The notes below the pieces were generated by a model. It had not been told where the DNA came from and ran no database searches. It saw only the letters and a program-made list of their open reading frames with translations. The position numbers were made by a program, and so were the translations under genes. From positions 1-11,565 of the forward strand of contig JBASOJ010000047.1 of NCBI GenBank assembly GCA_049658145.1: DNA of 11,565 bases, in the 5' to 3' direction. Every line of letters begins with the position of its first letter. Position 1 is the first letter of the stretch. This document shows, piece by piece, positions 5,771 through 11,565 of the stretch. The stretch comes from UBA6100 sp049658145 (GTDB taxonomy: Bacteria; Actinomycetota; Coriobacteriia; Anaerosomatales; Anaerosomataceae).

Positions 5771-7765
5771 TTACCCGTACGACAGGCGCAGCGCAACGGC
5801 CGCATTCGGGCCCAGCGGGACGCCGAATGCGCGAGCCCCTACCTCGGCCGCCGCGCCCCCGCGGACATCCATCACTGAGGCTACCACACGCTCGGCGGTG
5901 AGCGTCACGGTGATCGTCTCGGCACTGTGGTTGAGGACGAAGACCACGTCGCCGGACTCGCCCTGGAACAGCGCGATCTCGGCCGCGGGGTCGTCGCAGT
6001 CGATGACCGGCCCCGCGCCCGCGGCACGCGCGACGGCACCGTAGACGGTGCGCAGGAGCGAGCGCACGGGGTCGGGCGCGGCCCACGGGTCGCTCTGGGC
6101 GATCGCCCGCTCGAGCGGCGCGGCGAGGAAGACCGCCTTGCCCTGACCGTACTGGTTGAGCGTGAGCAACGGGCTGCCGGTGGCGTCGGTCGTGACCACC
6201 GTGGCCGTGCCACTCCCCACCAGCGCGTAGTGCGGCAGGTCGAGCTTCACGTCGAAGGCGCTCAAGTCCCCCAGCAGTCCCGGCTGCGCGATGCGACAAC
6301 TCACCACGGGGCGCACGCCGTGGTCGCCGAGGAACTCGACACCGAAGATCTCGCGCAGCGCCGGGTCGGCATCGCCGCCACCGTACGAGAGCACCACCGA
6401 GCCGCCCGACTGCACGAACGAAGCGAGATCGGACCACATCGATGCCGACAGCCGTGCGGCCGACGGGATGAACAGCGTCATGAATCCGCCGAGCGCGTCG
6501 CCCTCGCGCGCCAGCGTGATCGGCAGGTGCGCCTCCTTCGCGGCCGTGTACGCCTGGAGGCACGAGCGCGGCGCGTACAGACCGGCAAGCGACGGCAGCG
6601 GTTCGTAGCGTTCGGCGGGCACGAGCACGGCCGCACGCTCAGGGGCCGGCGTATGCACGCGAAGATCGAGCCGGGCGGCGACGCGCGCGAACCGGCGCAC
6701 CTCGGCCAGCACCGGCTTCGGCTCACCATGGACGTCGTTGAGGCCCACCAGCACCTCGTACGGGTCCCGGTAGTACGGCTCGCGCTTCTCGGTCTCGAGG
6801 TCTCTCCACCGACGCAACAGCACGCCCGACGCGCGGTTCATCAGCGCCGAGTAGAGCGCGGTGCGCACGTAGGCGGCCTCCTCGGACGAAGACACGTCGA
6901 GGGCGTGGATGCCCACACCGTCCGCGAGCACCGGCAGGTCCCGCAGAGCGGCGCGCAGCAGGAATGAGTCGAGGTACGTCGCCGGCCCGTAGGTCAGCGG
7001 GCCCTCGGCGGCATACGCGCGGTACGGCGCGGTCACGTGGCTCACACCGTACTCGAAGCCGTCGATGGCTCCGCGGGCGTCCACGCCGCTCTCCCTCACG
7101 AGGGTCTCGGGGTCGCACGCGAGGATGATCGCACGCGCCGAGTCCACCTCGCGGATAGCGTCACGCATGGTCGCGGCCCAACTCTGCAGGGCCTCTTCGC
7201 TGGCGAAGCCGGTGAAGAACGCCTCGTTGCCGAGTTCCCATGCCCAGACGGCGGTCTCGCTGCGGAAGCGGTTCACAACACGCTGCACGAGTGAGATCTC
7301 GCGCTGCACCAGGTAGTCGTCGTCACGCGGGTCGCGCTTCTTCGCCCACGGCAGGTCGTTCATCTCGGCAAGCCGGTCGTCGGCGAAGAACACGACGATC
7401 GCCTTGAGGTCGTGGGCGCGCGCGGCCGCGAGGATGTCGCCGAGGCGGTCCTCGGCATCCGCGTCGTACTGCCCCACCTGCGGCTCGAAGAGCTTCCACG
7501 AAACGTAGACGCGCACGAGCGAGATCCGGGCCCTGGCGATCGCCGTGAAATCAGCCTCGACATCGCGGTCATACCAGTCGTCGAACGAGGCGCGCTCCTC
7601 GTCGAGCGGGTAGTAGTCCACACCGATCGGGAAGAGCTGGTTGCGCAGCGGTCCCATCTCCTCGACCGGCGGCTTCGCGTCCTTCGACGGGGTCTTCTCG
7701 GGGGCCTTCGCGCCAGGCTTGGCGGCTGCACCCTTCGCGGGTCTCTTGCTCGCGGACTCGGCCAT
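5771..7765 (-). CDS. Glycoside-hydrolase-like TIM-barrel protein, clan GH-A type
   Basis: The 664-residue protein opens with a Lys/Ala/Pro-rich tail (1-38) with no hydrophobic core, so no signal peptide is evident and it is probably cytoplasmic. A GH5/GH42-like (beta/alpha)8 barrel follows at about 45-365: GVDYYP (48-53), RVYVSWKLFEP (85-95), and WELGNE (176-181), in which Glu181 fits the clan GH-A acid/base. The expected nucleophile, usually in an E-F/Y-G motif on strand 7, is not seen; the matching segment reads LPVLADGVG (277-285), without Glu. Residues about 375-560 look like an alpha/beta amidotransferase-like or trimerisation domain, as in GH42 enzymes, and about 590-664 a beta-sandwich. 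The ATG follows GGTGAGGA and overlaps the TPR gene's stop by one base (TGATG), so the two are translationally coupled. Substrate is unknown; it may be inactive as a hydrolase and bind sugar instead. The fold assignment is fair, the exact family unsure. Confidence 0.72.
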   Translation of the reverse strand: MAESASKRPAKGAAAKPGAKAPEKTPSKDAKPPVEEMGPLRNQLFPIGVDYYPLDEERASFDDWYDRDVEADFTAIARARISLVRVYVSWKLFEPQVGQYDADAEDRLGDILAAARAHDLKAIVVFFADDRLAEMNDLPWAKKRDPRDDDYLVQREISLVQRVVNRFRSETAVWAWELGNEAFFTGFASEEALQSWAATMRDAIREVDSARAIILACDPETLVRESGVDARGAIDGFEYGVSHVTAPYRAYAAEGPLTYGPATYLDSFLLRAALRDLPVLADGVGIHALDVSSSEEAAYVRTALYSALMNRASGVLLRRWRDLETEKREPYYRDPYEVLVGLNDVHGEPKPVLAEVRRFARVAARLDLRVHTPAPERAAVLVPAERYEPLPSLAGLYAPRSCLQAYTAAKEAHLPITLAREGDALGGFMTLFIPSAARLSASMWSDLASFVQSGGSVVLSYGGGDADPALREIFGVEFLGDHGVRPVVSCRIAQPGLLGDLSAFDVKLDLPHYALVGSGTATVVTTDATGSPLLTLNQYGQGKAVFLAAPLERAIAQSDPWAAPDPVRSLLRTVYGAVARAAGAGPVIDCDDPAAEIALFQGESGDVVFVLNHSAETITVTLTAERVVASVMDVRGGAAAEVGARAFGVPLGPNAAVALRLSYG

Positions 7766-8931
7766 CAGTCCTCACCCGCCCCGGCGTACTCGTCATAGAG
7801 CCGCCAGAAGAGCCCCTGACGCTTGGTGTCGTAGTAGGCGGCGCGGCGGATCTCCCACTGCGCCTCGGCGAAACGCCCCTCCGTGAGATGCGACGCGGCC
7901 AGGCCGAAGCGGGCACGCACGCACGCCGGGTCGAGGCGCACACCGAGCCGGTACGACCGGCCTGCGGCCTCGAACTTCTGCAAGCCGAGCAGTGACTCGG
8001 CGAGCAGCACGTGGACGAGTGCGTGCGTGCCGGCGCGCTTGGCGAGCGCGATGAACACGCGGGCGGCATGCCGGCTGAGCCCCGTGCGCCGGGCGTACAC
8101 CACGCCGAGGCAGTAGAGCGCGGTGGGCAGTTCCGGATCGAGCGAGAGCGCGCGCAGCGCACACGCCATCGACTCGTTGGCGGCCTCCTGCTTGAGGTAT
8201 GCGTACGCCGCGAGCGCGAGGGCTTCCGGATCCTCGGGGTTCTCGTCGAGCACCAACCGCACCAGATCGGCGGCCGCGAACAGATCCTCGGCGCGCAGCG
8301 CCAGCCCGGCGGCCCCCAGGCGCGCCTCCCGCGCGGGCTTCACGCGTTCGATATCGATCGGCTCGGACGGGGCGTCCTTCACGCCGAGGAGCATGAAGAA
8401 CAGCTCGTCCTGGCTCGGGTCGAGTTCACCTGCCTGACGGAACAGCGGCAGCGCGAGCGCCATGCCCTCGCGCTTCAGGCTCGCAATCGCGAGGTTGTAC
8501 GTGGCGCGGGCCTCCTTGGGGTCGAGTTCCAGCGCCCGCTTCCAGCTCTCCACGGCGTCGTCCTCGAACGCGGCCGCCGCGAACGCCTCACCGAGTTGCA
8601 CGTGCGCGGTCACCAGGTCGGGCGCCACCTCGGCAAGCTCGTGCCATACCAGCACCGACTGATCGGACATGCCGCCGCGCCGGTCGTACGCGAGGCCGAG
8701 CGCAAGATAGGCCGCCGAGCAGTCGGGATCCATCTCGATCGCCTTGGTGGCCTCGGCGATCGCCTGGTCGTAGAAGTCGCCTTCGAGCATGAGGTGCGCG
8801 AGCAGCGCGTGGATGCGCGGCTCGCGGTCGCCGAGTGCGAGCGCCTCGTAGCAGGCCTCCACCGCGGCACCGACCGCCCCCGAGCGTGCCAGCCCCTCGG
8901 CCGTGACCAGGGCTGTGGAACGGCTGCTCAC
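7765..8931 (-). CDS. Tetratricopeptide-repeat protein
   Basis: The 388-residue protein is made of helical TPR-type repeats. Recognisable units run at about 38-70 (HALLAHLMLEGDFYDQAIAE ending AIEMDPD), 73-105, 108-140 (ending ALELDPKE), 143-175, 236-268 (ending ALSLDPELP), 270-300, and 304-337 (ending GVRLDPA), with a final incomplete one at about 340-370. There is no signal peptide or membrane helix, so it probably acts in the cytoplasm as a binding scaffold. It starts with GTG at 8931, overlapping the corrinoid gene's TGA by 4 nt (GTGA), and its own stop overlaps the next start by one base. This tight coupling suggests a matched complex with the corrinoid protein and the hydrolase-like protein. 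The partners are not shown by sequence. The TPR assignment is strong, the role unknown. Confidence 0.88.
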   Translation of the reverse strand: MSSRSTALVTAEGLARSGAVGAAVEACYEALALGDREPRIHALLAHLMLEGDFYDQAIAEATKAIEMDPDCSAAYLALGLAYDRRGGMSDQSVLVWHELAEVAPDLVTAHVQLGEAFAAAAFEDDAVESWKRALELDPKEARATYNLAIASLKREGMALALPLFRQAGELDPSQDELFFMLLGVKDAPSEPIDIERVKPAREARLGAAGLALRAEDLFAAADLVRLVLDENPEDPEALALAAYAYLKQEAANESMACALRALSLDPELPTALYCLGVVYARRTGLSRHAARVFIALAKRAGTHALVHVLLAESLLGLQKFEAAGRSYRLGVRLDPACVRARFGLAASHLTEGRFAEAQWEIRRAAYYDTKRQGLFWRLYDEYAGAGED

Positions 8932-9593
8932 GAGGCCTCACCCTCGGCCGCGGCCCGGTCGCGCGCGACGCGGGCGACCAGCTTGAGTGCACTCTCGGCG
9001 CTGGGCACCACACCGTTGGCGCCCACTTCGCGTGCGAGGCCGGGGTCGGCGGCAAACGGTCCGCCGCTCACCAGGATCACGACGTCGTCGAGCCCGTTGG
9101 TGGCAAGCATCTCCCGCACGCGGGCAACCGCGCGGGCGGTGGCCATCATCTCGGCGAACACGATGACGATGCGCGCGCCCGTCTCCTCGACCCTCTCAAG
9201 GAAGTCTGAAGGCCGCACGTCCACGCCAAGGTCGTTCACGCGGAAGCCGGCTTCCTTGAGGGTAGCCGCGATGATGGTCCGCGCGATCGAATGGTGGTCG
9301 CGGTGCATCGTACCCACGACCACGGTGACGCCGGTGTCGCGGCGCGCTGCCGGTGGCATGACGAACGAGCCGATCTGCTCGGCCACCACCGCCGCCTGCG
9401 TGAAGGTGATCTCGTCGATGTCGCCCGCAGCCCACGCCCCGCCCAGGAGACCCATGGCAGGCGCGTACAACACATCGAAGAGCTGCTCCTGTGGCACTCC
9501 CGAGGCGCGCGCGTGCTCGACGACCTGGATGGCACCTGCCGGGTCCTGGTCGACGAACGCCTGGTAGAGATCTGCCGCGTCAGTGGCGGCCAC
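8928..9593 (-). CDS. Corrinoid (B12)-binding protein, MtaC/MetH-like module
   Basis: The 221-residue protein matches the two-part cobalamin module of methyltransferase corrinoid proteins and B12-sensing regulators. A helical cap occupies about 8-80 (LFDVLYAPAMGLLGGAW at 38-54). A Rossmann-like B12-binding domain follows at about 88-210: Asp99-His-His101 fits DxHxxG, with His101 as lower axial ligand and Ala104 in place of the Gly; VNDLGVDV (119-126) and VSGGPF (175-180) follow. The frame stays open up to 9674 inside the tRNA, which cannot be coding. GTG at 9593 is chosen because GGAGG lies 6 nt upstream; a GTG at 9608 has only a weak site. No methyltransferase partner is next to it, so it may be a sensor or a carrier for an enzyme encoded elsewhere. 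It heads the four-gene run. Confidence 0.88.
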   Translation of the reverse strand: MAATDAADLYQAFVDQDPAGAIQVVEHARASGVPQEQLFDVLYAPAMGLLGGAWAAGDIDEITFTQAAVVAEQIGSFVMPPAARRDTGVTVVVGTMHRDHHSIARTIIAATLKEAGFRVNDLGVDVRPSDFLERVEETGARIVIVFAEMMATARAVARVREMLATNGLDDVVILVSGGPFAADPGLAREVGANGVVPSAESALKLVARVARDRAAAEGEAS

Positions 9594-9616
9594 GCTGCCC
9601 TCCGTCACCCATCGAT

Positions 9617-9637
9617 CTCGCGACCCGCGGCCGCGAG
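9617..9637 (-). other. Small GC-rich hairpin between tRNA and corrinoid gene
   Basis: CTCGCG (9617-9622) and CGCGAG (9632-9637) form a 6-bp stem with a 9-nt loop, 10 nt after the tRNA CCA end and about 25 nt before the corrinoid gene start. It has no following U-run. It could be a weak terminator or a processing signal, or simply chance in GC-rich DNA. Confidence 0.3.
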
Positions 9638-9646
9638 GTGTCACGC

Positions 9647-9733
9647 TGGTAGCGGTGGTGGGATTCGAACCCACACGGCCTTTCGGCCAGAGGCTTTTAA
9701 GGCCCCCTCCTGTACCAGTTCGGATACACCGCC
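9647..9733 (-). tRNA. tRNA-Leu (anticodon UAA)
   Basis: The minus strand folds as a class II tRNA. The acceptor stem GGCGGTG pairs with CACCGCT (G1-U72 is a wobble). The D-arm is TCC...GGA. The anticodon stem GGGGC/GCCTC carries the 7-nt loop CTTAAAA, giving anticodon TAA, for leucine codons UUA and UUG. A long variable arm GGCC-GAAA-GGCC is typical of Leu and Ser tRNAs, and the T-arm is GTGGG-TTCGAAT-CCCAC. The discriminator is A, as needed for leucine, and CCA is encoded (9649-9647). It starts 5 nt after the ppx stop codon, so it may be processed from the same transcript. Confidence 0.95.
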
Positions 9734-9738
9734 GTTAA

Positions 9739-10689
9739 CTAGGATGCTCCCGCATGATCGCAGTCGAGCACCATGCCGTAGAGGATATCGTGTTCGCTCA
9801 CCAGCGTCGAAGAAAGCCCCGCGTACGCCATCACCGATTGCAGTATGAGCGCTCCGCCGACGATCACACCCGCGCGGTCAGGCTCCAGGCCGACGACCTG
9901 TCGGCGCTCGGCCTCGGTGAGTACCGCGAGATGCTCGAGCATGTCGAGGAGCGATGCGCCCGTGATCCGGTAGCCGTGGATCCGCTGGGGGTCGTACGTC
10001 TCCATGCGTAGGTCGATCGCCGCGAGACTCGTGGCCGTTCCCGCCACCGAGACCATCTCGCGCGGTCGATCCTTTAGCGGCACGAACGCCGTCCTCAGTT
10101 CATCGGCGATCCAGCCGGCCGCTTCGTCGATCTCCCGGGCCGTCGGCGGATCCGAGTGGAGGAACAGCTCGGTCACCCGACGCGAACCGATGTTCAACGA
10201 GCGGACGATGTCGATGCTCACCGGACACCCGTAGACCGATCGACGACCGCTGCCCACCACGAGCTCGGTCGAGCCGCCGCCCACATCCGCCATCAGGATC
10301 CGCTCTCCGGGAAAGCCGTGGGTCACGCCGAGGAAGGTGAGGTAGCCCTCCCGCTCGCCGGTGATGATCTCGGGGCGCACGCCGGCCGCCTCGAGCGCAT
10401 CGAGGAAGGCCGCGCTGTTGGAAGCGTCGCGCGCGGCCGAGGTAGCCACCGCAAGCACACGGTCGGCACCGAGCGCGCGCGCCTCATCGGCGAATCCGCG
10501 CACCGCGTCAGCGACCCGCGCGATGCCCTCCTCCGAGAGCTCACCGCTCGATGCCCAGCCCTCACCGAGGTGGGTGATCGCCTGACGGCGCACCACCTCG
10601 GTGATCGTGCCGCCGGTCACATCGGCCACGAGCAGGCGCGCCGTCACCGTGCCGATGTCGATGACCGCCCTGCGCTCCGTCTCGCTCAC
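9739..10689 (-). CDS. ppx: Ppx/GppA-family exopolyphosphatase
   Basis: This 316-residue protein belongs to the Ppx/GppA phosphatases of the sugar-kinase/actin fold, which remove terminal phosphate from polyphosphate or pppGpp. Family motifs run in order: VIDIGTVTARLL (9-20), AVATSAARDASN (80-91), ITGEREGYLTFLG (109-121), DVGGGSTELVVG (135-146), VSVAGTATSLAAI (213-225), DRAGVIVGGALIL (271-283) and SEHDILYGM (298-306). The length is that of the short, two-domain actinobacterial type, without the C-terminal HD extension of E. coli enzymes. The GTG start at 10689 follows GAGGAGG and overlaps the DUF501 stop by 4 nt. The order DUF501 then ppx is common in Actinomycetota. Whether the main substrate is polyphosphate or pppGpp cannot be told from this sequence. 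Confidence 0.94.
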   Translation of the reverse strand: MSETERRAVIDIGTVTARLLVADVTGGTITEVVRRQAITHLGEGWASSGELSEEGIARVADAVRGFADEARALGADRVLAVATSAARDASNSAAFLDALEAAGVRPEIITGEREGYLTFLGVTHGFPGERILMADVGGGSTELVVGSGRRSVYGCPVSIDIVRSLNIGSRRVTELFLHSDPPTAREIDEAAGWIADELRTAFVPLKDRPREMVSVAGTATSLAAIDLRMETYDPQRIHGYRITGASLLDMLEHLAVLTEAERRQVVGLEPDRAGVIVGGALILQSVMAYAGLSSTLVSEHDILYGMVLDCDHAGAS

Positions 10690-11168
10690 ACCGCCTCCTC
10701 ACACCGCCGGTCCGCGCACTCGGCGGAGACCTGCCGTACCACCGCGGCGCCGATGGGGTCGTCGATGCCCGCCAGGTACCCCGCCACATGAGCGTGCAGG
10801 CACTTCACCGCGAGCGGGTCCCGCTGGCCGGCGATGCCCACTCCCGGCGTCGGATCGACCCCGCCACCTTCGGCGGCGCGTGCCCCCCGGTAGGACACAT
10901 CGGCATTCCGCAGGCGTGACGCAAGCGACGGGTCGGCCGCGACCGCCTCGCGCCAGCGCTGCGACTCTCCCTGAGACTCGAGCGCCGAGGTCCGGGCCAC
11001 CAGATGCGGACAGGTCAGATAGTAGAGCGTGGGGAACGGCTCGCCGGTGTCGAGCAGCGGCTCCGTCGCGATGCAGGTGGGGAATCCGTGGCTGCATCGC
11101 GCGACGCACCGCCATCGCCCCCGGGGACTGCGGCCGAGTTGCCGGGCGACGACCGCCGCATCGTCCAT
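10686..11168 (-). CDS. DUF501 family protein
   Basis: The 160-residue protein carries the DUF501 signature: VARCSHGFP (22-30), then EPFPTLYYLTCPHLV (43-57) and LAVKCLHAHVAGYLAG (119-134). It holds seven cysteines (21, 25, 32, 53, 123, 151, 156), several in the conserved blocks, so metal or redox chemistry is possible, but no function is established for this family that I know of. The ATG at 11168 is chosen because it overlaps the ftsB stop (TGATG) and sits just before the conserved region; an ATG 13 codons upstream reads the ftsB C-terminus in another frame. It lacks a strong ribosome binding site, fitting coupled translation. The neighbours ftsB and ppx are its usual actinobacterial neighbours. 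Confidence 0.9.
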   Translation of the reverse strand: MDDAAVVARQLGRSPRGRWRCVARCSHGFPTCIATEPLLDTGEPFPTLYYLTCPHLVARTSALESQGESQRWREAVAADPSLASRLRNADVSYRGARAAEGGGVDPTPGVGIAGQRDPLAVKCLHAHVAGYLAGIDDPIGAAVVRQVSAECADRRCEEAV

Positions 11169-11565
11169 CACTCGAGGCCGAAGAGCGCGTCGAGCGCGCG
11201 TTGCCACAATGGCGGTTCGCCCGGGCCGGGTGACGCGGTCGCGGATGTCTCAAGAGACTCGCCGGTGACACCACCGGTCACCACGTACGCCTGCTCCCCC
11301 GGTTTGACCAGACCGAGCGTGTCGCGCGCGACCTCCTCCACGCCTTCCGGCGTCTTGAGCTCATCCACCTCGTCGCGAAGTTCATCGTTCCTGGACTTCA
11401 GGCCTTCGAGCTCGCTCTCGAGCGAGTCAAGCTGTCGCCGGTGTTCATACTGCAGGCGGAAGACGGGATACACCATCCAGGCAGCCGCGACGAGAGTGAC
11501 GATCAGGATCAGCGCGGTGAGCCGCGCCTGTCCGCCGCTTCGCGCCGCCCGCGCAGCGCGAGTTC
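11168..11565 (-). CDS. ftsB: FtsB/DivIC septum formation protein, 5' end outside window
   Basis: The frame stays open to the window edge, so the start lies beyond 11565. The visible part begins with an Arg/Ala-rich cytoplasmic stretch, then one membrane helix (LILIVTLVAAAWMVYPVF, about 11512-11459). A coiled coil follows (RRQLDSLESELEGLKSRNDE and on), then TPEGVEEVARDTLGLVKPGE, the usual end of the FtsB/DivIC core, and a Gly/Pro/Ser/Thr-rich tail. FtsB works with FtsL and FtsQ in the division complex, with its coiled coil outside the membrane. An ATG at 11476 lies inside the membrane helix and is not the start. Placement before DUF501 and ppx is standard in Actinomycetota. Confidence 0.92.
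   Translation of the reverse strand, partial: TRAARAARSGGQARLTALILIVTLVAAAWMVYPVFRLQYEHRRQLDSLESELEGLKSRNDELRDEVDELKTPEGVEEVARDTLGLVKPGEQAYVVTGGVTGESLETSATASPGPGEPPLWQRALDALFGLE

Noticed and set aside
8011..9567. Plus-strand open frame of 518 codons across the TPR and corrinoid genes
   Set aside because: Both genes beneath it have clear family motifs on the minus strand. The translated product is Arg/His-rich with no domain, a usual shadow in high-GC DNA.
9594..9674. N-terminal extension of the corrinoid protein to an ATG at 9674
   Set aside because: That ATG lies in the T-arm of the tRNA. A GTG at 9593 has a much better ribosome binding site and precedes the conserved domain.

Overview
The window is high-GC bacterial DNA, and almost all of it is packed with genes. 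The order ftsB/divIC, DUF501, ppx/gppA on one strand is typical of Actinomycetota. An apparent selenocysteine-encoding selD, a YedF-type selenium protein and a stand-alone corrinoid protein point to an anaerobic lineage, perhaps Coriobacteriia or a relative. The taxonomic call is an inference from gene content and base composition.

Layout. (1) Positions 1-2067, plus strand: the 3' part of a large unrecognised protein with a helical, partly hydrophobic N-terminal part, a long Pro/Ala/Asp/Glu linker and a polar C-terminal domain. (2) Positions 2092-2794, minus strand: a VapB/VapC-like toxin-antitoxin pair, convergent with the first gene. Its own upstream region carries a possible promoter and short direct repeats. 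(3) Positions 2940-4325, minus strand: a selenium pair, selD followed by a short YedF-like DsrE-domain protein, ending in a hairpin terminator at 2892-2917. A conventional reading gives selD only 312 codons. The true gene very probably starts 30 codons upstream at 4325 and reads an in-frame UGA (4281-4283) as selenocysteine, with a good SECIS-like hairpin just after it. The selD leader can also fold into a hairpin that covers part of its ribosome binding site. (4) Positions 4403-9593, minus strand: four tightly spaced genes in the order corrinoid-binding protein, TPR protein, glycoside-hydrolase-like protein, degenerate-GGDEF/EAL protein. They overlap by 4 nt, overlap by 1 nt, and are 12 nt apart. 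(5) Positions 9647-9733, minus strand: tRNA-Leu(UAA) with an encoded CCA end. (6) Positions 9739-11565, minus strand: ppx/gppA, DUF501 and a 5'-truncated ftsB/divIC, with 4-nt and 1-nt overlaps.

How the genes fit together. Region 6 is a conserved actinobacterial housekeeping block (cell division and polyphosphate/ppGpp-type hydrolase). Region 4 looks like one expression unit that joins a possible B12 sensor or carrier, a TPR scaffold, a probably non-secreted sugar-hydrolase-fold protein lacking an obvious nucleophile, and a c-di-GMP phosphodiesterase. I know of no named system with this composition, so it is the best candidate here for something undescribed. Region 3 makes selenophosphate for selenoprotein synthesis, and its first enzyme appears to be a selenoprotein itself.

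No stretch longer than 300 bases lacks a gene. The non-coding gaps are 2068-2091, 2795-2939, 4326-4402 and 9594-9646.
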